Source: Streptomyces luteolifulvus
GTDB taxonomy: Bacteria > Actinomycetota > Actinomycetes > Streptomycetales > Streptomycetaceae
DNA length: 64,000 nucleotides
Direction of reading: 5' to 3'
Assembly: GCF_008806595.1 (NCBI RefSeq)
Contig: NZ_VZRB01000034.1
Coordinates: 1 to 64,000 of the forward strand
A program made the position numbers and the translations under genes. Position 1 is the stretch's first letter. Every line of letters starts with the position of its first letter. The notes under the pieces were generated by a model, which was not told where the DNA came from, made no database searches, and worked only from the letters and a program-made list of their open reading frames with translations. Positions 17,794-26,406 of the stretch are shown piece by piece.

Positions 17794-18493
17794 GCCTGAC
17801 TCTCTGGTGAGTCTGGCGGAGTGGTTTGAGAGGTGCGGATACAGGGCGGGGGCCGAGCGGCTGTACCGCGCCGCCGAGGCTGCTGGCGAGACGGCAGCGG
17901 TCCTGATGCGTAAGGCCGAGGCGCGGGAGGAAGCCGGTGACCCCTGGGAGGCCGCACTGCTGTACCGCGCAGCCGCCGACGCCGGAAACACCAAAGCCAT
18001 GAAGCGGTTGGCGGAAGTCCGGGAGCGGACCGAGGACTACGAGAGAGCGGAGCAACTGGCTCGCCAGGCTGCCGACGCTGGCGACCCCACAGTGCTGACG
18101 ATGCTGGCGCGGCTGCGGGAGGGAGCCGGGGAGCAGGAGGATGCCGAACGGCTGTACCGTGCTGCCGTCGACGCCGGAGACACCGACGCCCAGAGGAACT
18201 TGGCAGTGATGCGGGAGCAAGCAGGGGACCAAGAGGGAGCCGAGCAACTTGCCCGCCAGGCCGCCGACGCCGGCGACCCCACAGTGCTGACGATGCTGGC
18301 GCAGCTGCGGCAGGAAGCCGGAGACCAAACAGGAGCCGAGCGTCTTGCTCACCTAGCCGCCGACGCCGGAGGTTATGTGTCCTTGCCGCGGCTGAAGGAG
18401 CGCGAGTGGCGCTGCGGCCTTGAGGCAGACGGAGCGATCGCTGAGCCATGGGTATGGCCACAGCCGCACACGTTTGCCAGCGGCTCCCCATAG
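17794..18493 (+). pseudogene. STAND-type NTPase gene, 3' part after the IS
   Basis: Continues in the same codon phase as 13727-15774 once the IS and one GGAAA copy are removed: ...DG-KPDSLVSLAEWFERCGYRA. It holds six or seven further TPR/Sel1-like repeats, including two nearly identical copies of AADAGDPTVLTMLA about 180 bp apart, and a C-terminal WVWPQPHTFASGSP. No start or ribosome binding site is present, so alone it is probably not expressed. Confidence 0.85.
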
Positions 18494-18502
18494 AGGCTCC
18501 CC

Positions 18503-18607
18503 GGCGCCTGGCTCGCCGAGAACACCGATCGCGTCAAACTCCACTTGATGCCCTGCTACAGCGCGAATCCATCCCCGACGAAGATCCTCAACAACGACCT
18601 CCGATCC
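18503..18607 (+). pseudogene. IS630-type transposase fragment
   Basis: The reading WLAENTDRVKLHLMPCYSAN followed by ILNNDLR resembles the conserved end of IS630-family transposases (WLAE..DRVKLH.MPSYSPELNP). Only ~35 codons remain and the catalytic Asp-Glu region is altered. A remnant. Confidence 0.6.
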
Positions 18608-18827
18608 GCTTGCCGCCGTCCAATCGCTCGGCAACCTCGCCGCCTCCGCAGTCGCGGATGTTCTGTGGATCGCGCCGTCTCACCCAACCGCCGCGTTCAT
18701 CTACTCCGCGACCTGGGTGCTCCTTGCACTCATTGGCCTGGCCCTCCCGGCCCTGTGCGGGCATAGGGGCAGTTGTGCCTTACATGCCTGCAATGAGTTC
18801 CGTGAGCTGACGTGCCATGGAGTTTGA
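18606..18827 (+). pseudogene. C-terminal fragment of an MFS-type transporter
   Basis: The frame reads LAAVQSLGNLAASAVADVLW, then PTAAFIYSATWVLLALIGLA and a short hydrophilic tail to TGA 18827. The order SLGN..AS.VAGVLW followed by a final membrane helix is typical of the end of major facilitator exporters. No upstream part is present; the fragment abuts the transposase remnant. Confidence 0.5.
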
Positions 18828-19119
18828 CAGGTGCAGATAAATCCGGCGGTGAAGGTGCAGTTCGGCCTGTACGACGACGTCTCCGGCAGCAAGCGGCAGC
18901 TGTGCGGCGTAGCCGTGGTTCCGGTCAGCACGGCCGTCCTCACCAAGCCCCTGCCGGGGCTCCGCCCCCTACACGGAGTCGCTGGTGTGCTCGCGCTTCG
19001 TCCTGCTCGATGAATGCCCCGGAAATTCGACTCCGCGCAATGATGCACCCGGCGCATAACGGGACGCCGAAGTACAGCCTGACCAGCGGACGTTCGGGAA
19101 TCCGCCCAAGAGGAGTTGA

Positions 19120-19383
19120 ACCACGACCCAGCACAACCGGGCCCTGTACCAACAGACAGCCTCACGAAGCCGCTACTCCCATCGCAGAAACGATGCGGAC
19201 AACACATCATCCGAATTGTTCGCCGACGTGGCGCCAAAAGTGCTGACGTTGTGGCGGCAGCGGGCCGCAGTGGAGTCGCCGTCTCCCCTGCGCTGGCGCT
19301 CTCCGGAGGCGGCGGCGACACTGCTGGCCGCGCTGCTGGTAATCTCACCCCGAACTACAGCGAGCACCCCGATCTACGACTGA
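19120..19383 (+). other. Possible small coding remnant without a normal start codon
   Basis: An open frame with high GC at third positions reads TQHNRALYQQTASRSRYSH and later LFADVAPKVLTLWRQRA. AGGAG at 19111-19115 lies seven bases before ACG 19123, which would be the start if it were ATG. It may be a gene that lost its start codon. The rest of 18828-19387 shows no recognisable gene. Confidence 0.2.
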
Positions 19384-19387
19384 CGGG

Positions 19388-20203
19388 TCAGATCTCCGGA
19401 ATCGGTTGGATCGGCGACTCCAGAGCCACCTCTGGCGTGTCCTGAACCTCCTCCAGGATGTCGGCCGGCACTTCCGCCTGGCGGCCCGACGCCGTGCGAA
19501 GTCCGAGGCGATCTCCGTACACAGCATCGATACCGCGAAGGAATCGGCGTCGCAGGCGTAACACCCGGAAGAAGGGTGTGATGTGCTCACCGAGTAACTC
19601 CAGCGCCAAACCGGAGGAGCGCGTAACCCCCACATGAGCAGCGATATCGACGAGTGTGGTCGGGGCCATGGCTGCACTGGCGTTGGCCGCTAGTTCCACT
19701 ACGGAACCCTTCTCTCCTGCGACGAGAATCGTGCCGGAGCGGGCGGTCACCAGATGACTCACGACGCACCAGTCGCGAGGCCAGGTGCCCGCCCAATATC
19801 GGCGTATCAACGTGGTGGCGAGGACGGGCTGTGAAGGCAGGCGGCACTCGACGAGGTCGCGAAACGCGACGAGTACAGAGTTACCCCGACTGAATGCGAC
19901 GAGTGCTCCTGCCTGGGCATCTGCCAGCGAAGTGAACACCCCTGCCGACTGCCCCGACGCCTTGAAAGTGATGTCCACGGCGCCCTCACTGTTCCAGGTG
20001 ATCTGACTTCGCTGGTCAGGCGTTGTCGGGACACCCGTAGCGATGCCATTCTCGTCGAGCGTGCTCATCGGTACGAGGCTCTGGTCCCGTACCGTGCCGA
20101 TTTCCCCCAGCACGTGCCGAACGGACGGATGCCACGTCACCCAGTATCCGGGGCCCCATACATTGGACAGCTCGCGGATGAACGATCGCGCTGGACTTGT
20201 CAT
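19388..20203 (-). CDS. Unknown partner/effector of the CHAT operon, 271 aa
   Basis: ATG 20203 overlaps the stop of the CHAT gene (TGATG), so translation is coupled. The sequence looks like a beta-rich domain of ~200 residues: WGPGYWVTWHPSVRHVLGEI at the N terminus, then ITFKASGQSAGVF and GTWPRDWCVVSHLVTARSGT, followed by a basic helix with FRVLRLRRRFLRG. There is no signal peptide. Position directly behind a caspase-like protease and the ~270-aa size are reminiscent of protease-controlled effectors such as bacterial gasdermins, but I see no defining gasdermin sequence. Function is open. Confidence 0.75.
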   Translation of the reverse strand: MTSPARSFIRELSNVWGPGYWVTWHPSVRHVLGEIGTVRDQSLVPMSTLDENGIATGVPTTPDQRSQITWNSEGAVDITFKASGQSAGVFTSLADAQAGALVAFSRGNSVLVAFRDLVECRLPSQPVLATTLIRRYWAGTWPRDWCVVSHLVTARSGTILVAGEKGSVVELAANASAAMAPTTLVDIAAHVGVTRSSGLALELLGEHITPFFRVLRLRRRFLRGIDAVYGDRLGLRTASGRQAEVPADILEEVQDTPEVALESPIQPIPEI

Positions 20204-22989
20204 CAGTCGACTCCATAGTGCTGGAAGCAATCCGTGTACACGCTGTTCCCGAATGGAGGATCACCTTCCGGGAGTCGAGAAGTTCTCAGCAGGTCACAGG
20301 CTTCGGTTCGTGGCATCGTGGCGAGCCGTCGGCGTGCCGTCACCAGTGCGGTGGAAGGTCGCTCGGGTCCTGCCTCGTAGAAGGAACGCATGAGCAGAGC
20401 CGACGCTCCGTCGTGTGCGGGCCACAACGAGGCGACGACATTTCTTGCTCCGGCGATCAGAAATGCGCCCGGCAGGCTGGTGAACTCACTTGCCGCATGC
20501 AGCCGGGGAAGGCCCGAATCACACGCGGCGAGTACCACCAGGGCACAGTGCGGCAGATGAAGCCGCCCGGTGATCTGAGCGGCCGTGAACAACTCCATCC
20601 CCGATGCGCCGCTCGGATGAGGTGCCGCGAGTGGGTCATGCTGGCCTCTCCGGGAGACTTCCAGGCCCGAGCGATGGACGCTGCCGGGGTTGAAATGGCC
20701 GTGGCAAGCGAAGTGGACCCGGCCCGCGCTGGGCAGCGCCGCCAGCAGAGCCTCGGCCTCCGCGGCGCATGGCGCGTAATCGAGCCTGGTCGGCAGGTCT
20801 AGGGGCACGTAGGGCAGTGTGCGGGACGGATCGGCGACTGCGAGCCACGGACGACGGCCGTCGCGGTGACGCGCGCGTAACAGGGGGAGCGCCCCGGAGG
20901 TCGGCAGCACGCTCACGGCGCATTGGTGCAGCAAGGATTCCAACCCCCAGTACGGGAGGTGGAAGAGTTCGTTCTTCGGGCAGACGAAGAGGCGCGTGGG
21001 CCGTTCGAGCTTCAGTTGCCTGATGAGTTCGGCGATCGGGTCGAGCAGGACCCTGCTCAGTGCGGAGACGGCTTCGTCGGCCGCGGTACGGGTTTCCTCG
21101 ATGTCCTCAGGACACGCTGCCAGATACTCCCGGCGGGTGCGTTGCAGCCGTAGCAGCAGGCGGCGTCGCTCTTTGGCGTTCCAGCCGGTCAACTCCGCCG
21201 TGGCGCTCCCATCGCCGACAAGACACGTTATGGCCACGCCCTCGTCCACACTTAGCAGATCGACCAAGACCTCGCCGGGGGCCAGCGCAGCAGCGAGTTC
21301 CTCCAAGGGCACTGGGGCGGACCGTACGGACAGCGACGTACCGAGGCGTGCAGCCGTCGCCTCAAGCTCTGTTGCCGCCCGGTTTCGTTCAGCGATCGGC
21401 CCTGTCAGAGTCCTGTACTCGGCGGCGGCCAGCTCTACGTCGACCTCGGCGGCGCGCAGCGCGAGCACAGGGCGGACCAGCTCTGCGGCGCTGCCTTTGT
21501 CCACGGTCTGCCCAAGGCGCAGCGCCTCAGTCACGACGGCAGCACGAGCGCGCTGGCCCAGCTCGAGCAGGACTCCGGGGCGAGGCTCGAGGCCAACCGG
21601 ATAGGAACCCGCCTCGGTCTGCCATCGGCCGGGCTGGTAGTACACAGCCGAAGTGAACACGGCTGCGTCGTAGGCGGAGGAGAGCGCGGCAGCGACACTC
21701 TGCCGGAACTCGGTGGTGGTGGCAGTGTCGCGCAATCGCTCACCGATGTCGATCGCGGGACCGATCTCCGCCAAAGCCTCGTCCACCCTGCCACGGCTTA
21801 TCAGCAGGCTGGCAAGATTGGTGCGGAACTGCACGACGCGCAGCAGCTCGCCGTGTCGGAGAGCAGTGGTGATCGCGACCCGCATGGCGAGTTCGGCCTG
21901 GACAGGTTGACCAGCCATGCTCAGGGCAACGCCGAGACTGTTACGCGCTACGGCTTCCATCCCGTGCTGGCGATCGCGGCGGGCTTCCACGATGCACTGA
22001 CGCAGCAGCAAAACGGCCTCCGTGGCTCGCTCCGGGTGTCGTGCGACGAGCGCACAGGCGCGGTGCCACAGGGTGAAGGTGTCTTCGTCCTTGTCGTCGT
22101 CGGGTAGTTGTTGGCGCCAATGCAGCGCCCAATTGTGTCGCCCCACTTTCTCGGCTTCCTTGGCGGCCCCCTGCAGGAAGTGAGTGGCCCGGGCCTGGTC
22201 ACGCAAGAGGTCCCACGTCATGCCGATCTCACTGAGTACCCATGCTGCGAACCTGGCGTCGCCTTCGGCGAGGGCGAGGGACCTGGCCGCCTCCAGCGCG
22301 CCGAGCGCCTCGTCGAACCGGGCGGCTTGGCGGTAGATCAGGCCGTGCTCGTAAACGAATGTCATGTGGTCGTACGGCATTGGTTCGCGGTGCCGTAGGG
22401 CTTCGTCGAAGATCCTGTGCGCGGTGCCGGCCGCCTCACAGGCTTCCGTTGGCCTGCCGAGTTGGGCGAGTACCTGTGCCTTCTCGTGCAGTGCGACGCA
22501 CAGAACCTCCGGGTCGCCGAGCTGCTCCGCCTTCTCGATGACGTCGGGGCAGTATTGCTCGAAGGTCTGGTATTGCCTGGTGCGACGCAGGGCCATGAGC
22601 CGCAGGCCGTGCGCCCGGAGGGCCCTTTCCTGTTCTTCCTCTTCCTCATCGAGGAGGGCCACGGCACGGTCGAGCCGTGCCAGCGCGCTGTCACCTGCGC
22701 CCATAGTGATCAACTTGAGTGCGCCGCTGAACAGGACGCACCCCTGTATCCGGGGTGACAGCGGCTCAGCGGCCGCGTGTGCAAGGTCCGTCATAGTTGC
22801 CACGTGCAGCACCGACGACGCGGTGGTCATGGAGCCGATCAGACGCTGTACCTCGCGAAGCCGCTGCTCGTAGAAGGCGGCGGTGCGGCCTCCGGGTGCG
22901 GTCCGTAGGCGGTCCGTGGCTGCCTGGAATGCCAGTCGGCCTTCGAGGACGGCTGTTACCACTTGGGTGAGTGCGTCGTCAGTGTCCAT
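20203..22989 (-). CDS. TPR-CHAT protease, 928 aa
   Basis: Residues ~1-450 are TPR-like helical repeats; ~600-928 form a CHAT (caspase HetF-associated) cysteine-peptidase domain. The catalytic dyad is visible: His in RVHFACHGHF (about residue 763) and Cys in LVVLAACDSG (about 822), followed by SLPGAFLIAGARNVVASLWP, a hallmark of active CHAT proteins. CHAT proteases act as sensors or executioners in several bacterial conflict systems. The start overlaps the upstream gene by 11 bp and the stop overlaps the downstream gene by 1 bp, giving a three-gene operon. The trigger and substrate are unknown; the downstream protein is the obvious candidate substrate. Confidence 0.9.
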   Translation of the reverse strand: MDTDDALTQVVTAVLEGRLAFQAATDRLRTAPGGRTAAFYEQRLREVQRLIGSMTTASSVLHVATMTDLAHAAAEPLSPRIQGCVLFSGALKLITMGAGDSALARLDRAVALLDEEEEEQERALRAHGLRLMALRRTRQYQTFEQYCPDVIEKAEQLGDPEVLCVALHEKAQVLAQLGRPTEACEAAGTAHRIFDEALRHREPMPYDHMTFVYEHGLIYRQAARFDEALGALEAARSLALAEGDARFAAWVLSEIGMTWDLLRDQARATHFLQGAAKEAEKVGRHNWALHWRQQLPDDDKDEDTFTLWHRACALVARHPERATEAVLLLRQCIVEARRDRQHGMEAVARNSLGVALSMAGQPVQAELAMRVAITTALRHGELLRVVQFRTNLASLLISRGRVDEALAEIGPAIDIGERLRDTATTTEFRQSVAAALSSAYDAAVFTSAVYYQPGRWQTEAGSYPVGLEPRPGVLLELGQRARAAVVTEALRLGQTVDKGSAAELVRPVLALRAAEVDVELAAAEYRTLTGPIAERNRAATELEATAARLGTSLSVRSAPVPLEELAAALAPGEVLVDLLSVDEGVAITCLVGDGSATAELTGWNAKERRRLLLRLQRTRREYLAACPEDIEETRTAADEAVSALSRVLLDPIAELIRQLKLERPTRLFVCPKNELFHLPYWGLESLLHQCAVSVLPTSGALPLLRARHRDGRRPWLAVADPSRTLPYVPLDLPTRLDYAPCAAEAEALLAALPSAGRVHFACHGHFNPGSVHRSGLEVSRRGQHDPLAAPHPSGASGMELFTAAQITGRLHLPHCALVVLAACDSGLPRLHAASEFTSLPGAFLIAGARNVVASLWPAHDGASALLMRSFYEAGPERPSTALVTARRRLATMPRTEACDLLRTSRLPEGDPPFGNSVYTDCFQHYGVD

Positions 22990-23890
22990 CGTCCGAAGAC
23001 CGATATGTTGCGAGAACCATATCCGCGATGGGCAACGTGTAGTCGTTCGGCAGTGCGGAGAAAACGGCGGAAATTACCTGTTGTGGATCGTCGTCCAGGA
23101 ACTCAGCCAAGGAGCAAATCTGAAGCATGGTCGAAGCGACTTGAGTCACGACGCGGATGTCGGTGGGCGTGAGTCGCCGATCAGAGATCGCTTGCGGAGG
23201 CGCGAGACAGTAGAGCCAAACAAGAATCATCCCAAAACCGGGACGCGGGTCGAAGTAGTAAGGGAGATAAGGGAGATGGTCAGCGAGCTTTCCAACGTAC
23301 TTCCGTATCTCGGGGATTTCCCAGACCTCCCGGGGATCACTCGGTGGCACATCGAACGAAATGATCAGTCGCCCGCGCATCGCCCTGAGGTCTAAGCCTC
23401 GCTCAGCGGCGTAAGGATGTCCGTGGTGTGAGAATCCGATGACGAACGGATAGATGTCACTGTCCGTGAGTAGGTCGGTTGATACGCGGTAATTCACTGA
23501 AGGGGCAAGAGACTGGGTGCTCTCCACTGACCCACCGTCGATCGAACGGACCTCGAACTCGGGCAGGCGGATCGTGACCCGGGCATTCTCAAGCTCTGAG
23601 CCCACCCATACGGAGAGCGTGTCGTCATTGAAATCGACCTCGTATGCTCCGGCAAGGACCACCGCGAGCTGGGCAAACCATTGCCAGTTCTCGGTTCGCT
23701 TCTTCGCCATGTCGACGTAGGCGAGGCAAGTGGCTGCGGCCGCCTCCGGGTCCGCGCGCACCAACTTTATGATCTCGCCGCTTTCCACCTCCCGAGTGCC
23801 GCCACCGCGTGAAACCCCCAGTGATACAACCTGCTCATGGAAGGTGTGACCTGGCCGGGTCTCATCGTCGCCATCATCCGGGTCGGACAT
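22979..23890 (-). CDS. Hypothetical first gene of the CHAT operon, 303 aa
   Basis: ATG 23890 (MSDPDDGDDETRPGH) is chosen because GGAG lies eight bases upstream; longer readings extend into non-coding DNA. The protein is hydrophilic with an acidic N terminus, a helical segment around CLAYVDMAKKRTENWQWFAQ, mixed strands in the middle and a helical C terminus. No known domain is recognised. Being first in the operon and overlapping the TPR-CHAT gene, it may be a sensor, inhibitor or substrate (inference). Confidence 0.7.
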   Translation of the reverse strand: MSDPDDGDDETRPGHTFHEQVVSLGVSRGGGTREVESGEIIKLVRADPEAAAATCLAYVDMAKKRTENWQWFAQLAVVLAGAYEVDFNDDTLSVWVGSELENARVTIRLPEFEVRSIDGGSVESTQSLAPSVNYRVSTDLLTDSDIYPFVIGFSHHGHPYAAERGLDLRAMRGRLIISFDVPPSDPREVWEIPEIRKYVGKLADHLPYLPYYFDPRPGFGMILVWLYCLAPPQAISDRRLTPTDIRVVTQVASTMLQICSLAEFLDDDPQQVISAVFSALPNDYTLPIADMVLATYRSSDDGH

Positions 23891-24084
23891 TTTCACGCTC
23901 CAGTCGGAGTCGAATGCCACGTGCCGGAAGCATACAGTCACCGGTTCGAGAGCGAATCCCCATCCAGTGGATTGAACTGCCCGGAGGGAGATGTGTGCTC
24001 TTTTCCTCTGTATTTCTGGTCGATTCGTGAGGCTGTGCATCGTCAAAGTGTCTGGAGGGCCCTCGCCCAAGGCTTCGGTTAACC

Positions 24085-24606
24085 TCGATCTTGCATGACG
24101 GTCCGTCGGTTCTTCCGTTGGGCCGTTTCACTGTTGTGGGTTGATCGTGGGAATGCTGGTGGCCCGGCTGTCGCGTCGGGTGGGCGCCGGGTTCCACTGC
24201 TCCGGTGGGGTGATGCGGCTCGGAGGGACTCGAAGGTGCTGGTCAGCCGGGGTTCGGCAGGGCGTGGAGCCGGTCGGCCGCTGCGCTGATCACGTCGGTC
24301 CAGGGCCAGTGCGCCGCGAGGCGGAGGTATCGGCGGCGGCCGGTGGTGATGAGTTGTGCGGCGGCGGAGAACAGGCGGAGGCGAAGTTTCTTCGGTTCCC
24401 AGCGGCGGGTCTTGCCGGTCAGGGCGAGCATCGGCATCCAGGCCAGCAGGTCCAGGGCGAGCTGGACGATCTCCAGCCAGATCTGGTTCTGCGCGAAACC
24501 GTGCAAGGGGAGGTTGCGCAGGCCGGTGGAGCGGGCGTCCCGGATGTGGTCCTCGCAGCGGGTGCGCTGGCGGTGGCGCAGTTCGAGCCCGGCGATCGCC
24601 TCGCAC
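24085..24606 (-). mobile_element. Remnant of an IS1380-type element (transposase C-terminus)
   Basis: On the minus strand, 24606-24243 reads IAGLELRHRQRTRCEDHIRD, then GLRNLPLHGFAQNQIWLEIV and TRRWEPKKLRLRLFSAAAQL, ending SALPxPG-like in RLHALPNPG and TGA, the usual end of actinobacterial IS1380 transposases. About 120 C-terminal codons remain. The adjoining 24085-24242 is probably the IS terminal non-coding end; its exact border is not certain. The element joins abruptly to another gene fragment at about 24607. Confidence 0.75.
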
Positions 24607-24792
24607 ATCGCCGACCTCATTCGGCATGCAAAGACGTGCGGCATCGACCCGGGCGTCGTCTGCCCGGACGACGGCCCGGAGTTCATCGCCCTGCAGAACC
24701 AGGTGCGGGCCGAGCTCAAGGTAGAGCCCCGCAAGAAGCCCGAGCTGGCCCGCGACAGCGGCCGCCGTCCGATGTGCGACGGCTGCAGCTGA
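24607..24792 (+). pseudogene. C-terminal fragment of an unknown gene cut by the IS1380 remnant
   Basis: Reading DLIRHAKTCGIDPGVVCPDD and ALQNQVRAELKVEPRKKPEL to TGA 24792. It has Cys residues and a basic tail (RRPMCDGCS). The 5' part of the gene is missing, replaced by the IS remnant. Its position before two intact small plasmid genes suggests it once belonged to that set. Confidence 0.55.
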
Positions 24793-24831
24793 CCACCACC
24801 CGGCCCTCACCCCCTCAGGGAGGGATACTCA

Positions 24832-25176
24832 ATGACGGTGACGACGACCCAGCGCCTCCTCGACCTCGCTGCGGCGGCACCGGCCAGCCACGACGAGGAC
24901 CTGGTGCTGCTCCTGCGCGAAGGCAGCGAGCTGTACCAGCAGGGTTTTGAGGACCTGCGCGACACGGTGGCGGCCCGCTTCGCCGGGCTGCCCACCAGCG
25001 ATGTGGCGGAGGCCGCGACCGCGGCCGGGATGCCGTGCGACGTTTCCCAGGACCGCGACGAGCTGCTCCTGCTGCTCGCCCTGGCCGAGTGGGAGATGAC
25101 GCCGGCGGCCCTGGCCTACACGGAAATGGCCGAGGCCGCGGCCCGCCGCGGCGTGTGCCTGATCCCGGAGGAATGA
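24832..25176 (+). CDS. Hypothetical acidic helical protein, 114 aa
   Basis: ATG 24832 follows a good AGGGAGGG ribosome binding site. The sequence is nearly all helix-forming and acidic (LLLREGSELYQQGFEDLRD, LLALAEWEMTPAALAYTEMA), with no membrane segment and no recognised motif. Small proteins of this kind accompany replication and regulatory genes on streptomycete plasmids. Function unknown. Confidence 0.7.
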   Translation: MTVTTTQRLLDLAAAAPASHDEDLVLLLREGSELYQQGFEDLRDTVAARFAGLPTSDVAEAATAAGMPCDVSQDRDELLLLLALAEWEMTPAALAYTEMAEAAARRGVCLIPEE

Positions 25177-25229
25177 CCTCTTCCCCGCACCGCCCCGGAA
25201 AACCTGGGCAGCGCACTGGACCCCCACCC

Positions 25230-25255
25230 CAAACTCCTGCCATTATGTGAGTTTC
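25230..25255 (+). promoter_or_regulatory. Weak fifth copy of the CATTAT promoter motif
   Basis: CTGCCATTATGTGAGTTTCGA partly matches sites 1-4 (CACTATTATGTCATTTGAAC at site 4) and lies 50-70 bp before the 25302 gene. The flanking A-rich part is missing, so this assignment is tentative. Confidence 0.3.
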
Positions 25256-25301
25256 GAGCCGGGCAAGCCGGCTCGCCTCCGACAGGACGGACGGTTCTGC
25301 C

Positions 25302-26012
25302 ATGACCTCGCGCCGTGAGCCTCGCCTGGCCGACGCTGCCGAGATCGCGGCTGAACAGGGCCTGACGCCCGCACGGATCAGCGGCCTCTACACCGAGCGT
25401 GCCGAAAACGCGGCCGGCGTGCCGTTCCCCGAAGTCGCCGACATGCGCGGCCGCGCCCGCCTGTGGGACCACGCGAAGGTCACCGAGTGGTTCGCCCACC
25501 GCCAGCCGGCACGCCTGCGCAAGCACACACCGCCAGCCCGCGATCCGCAGGACCTGCTGAACGCGGCGGAGGCCTCGAGGTTCCTGGGCTACAAGAACCC
25601 CAACCAGGTCACCACCTTCGTCCGCGACCACCCCGGGTACTTCCCCGACCCGGACGTCGTCGAAGAACTGGGCACCGCCGACAACCCCTACCGCCGGCAG
25701 CAATGGCGGGTGCAGACCCTGCTCGACTGGATGGCCACACGGCCCGGCCGCGGCAAGCACGCCGGCGCGCAGCGCACCGCCCCCGCACTGCCCGACGTCC
25801 CCGTCGACGGCGACCCCGACGAACTCCTGGGAGCCACGCAGGCCGCGGCGCTGCTGAAGTTCAAGAGCGTCAACTCCTTCTCCAGCAGCCTGTCCCAGGG
25901 CAACCTGCCCTTGCTGGAAACCCCCGACGCGCTCACGGAGAACGGCGGGCGCCGACGATGGACGCGCCGGCGAATCCTCGAGCAGGCCGCACAGCGCGGT
26001 TCCGGAAAGTAG
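25302..26012 (+). CDS. DNA-binding protein with tandem HTH modules, 236 aa
   Basis: Three successive modules resemble excisionase/MerR-type winged helices: residues ~8-68 (LADAAEIAAEQGLTPARISG to KVTEWF), ~83-148 (LLNAAEASRFLGYKNPNQVT to TLLDWM) and ~170-232 (LLGATQAAALLKFKSVNSFS to RRRWTRRRILEQ). Each starts with a hydrophobic recognition helix and ends with an Arg/Trp-rich wing. No enzymatic motif. It lies just before the iteron-bearing region and the replication-relaxation gene, so it is a candidate binder of those repeats (inference). AGGACGG is the likely ribosome binding site. Confidence 0.75.
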   Translation: MTSRREPRLADAAEIAAEQGLTPARISGLYTERAENAAGVPFPEVADMRGRARLWDHAKVTEWFAHRQPARLRKHTPPARDPQDLLNAAEASRFLGYKNPNQVTTFVRDHPGYFPDPDVVEELGTADNPYRRQQWRVQTLLDWMATRPGRGKHAGAQRTAPALPDVPVDGDPDELLGATQAAALLKFKSVNSFSSSLSQGNLPLLETPDALTENGGRRRWTRRRILEQAAQRGSGK

Positions 26013-26238
26013 AAACCGGCGGTGAGCGCACAGCAGCCCACCGCCCCACATACGCGGCATCCGGTTACGGGTCGTTGGTCCCTTGCGGACCGGGTGTCGC
26101 ACGATGGCCGGCATGGCGTGGCTCGCCACCACGCCCCGCAGCAGCCCCGGCTGCTGCGGACCGGCCATCGCCCCGTTTGGTCACAGGCCTCCACACTCCC
26201 CTGCACGAGAAGGCCGTCCTCGTGCGCCGGCGCGGCCG

Positions 26239-26360
26239 TGGTCGGGCCCATGGATGCCGGCCACGGCACACACCACGAGGCTGTTTCAAGTCCGTGACCA
26301 TGGTCGGGCCTTCGTGGTCGGGGGTCTGGTCGGGGCCGGCGGGTTTCCTCGGCAGCAACC
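26239..26360. repeat. TGGTCGGG repeats upstream of the replication-relaxation gene
   Basis: TGGTCGGG starts at 26239, 26301, 26315 and 26327. The stretch from about 26299 to 26358 is close to a duplicate of 54140-54203 in front of the transfer operon; both end in GGCGGGTTTyCTCG and CAGCAA. Spacing of 14 bp between two boxes is conserved. The 394-bp gap 26013-26406 otherwise holds no gene. Likely operator or iteron sites. Confidence 0.65.
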
Positions 26361-26406
26361 GAAGGTTTCCGTCGGAGACCGCCACGGCCGCGAAAGGAAA
26401 CACCTC

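Noticed and set aside
19388..20203. Bacterial gasdermin
   Set aside because: Position next to a caspase-like protease and size fit, but no gasdermin sequence feature or N-terminal Cys is visible; kept only as a hypothesis.
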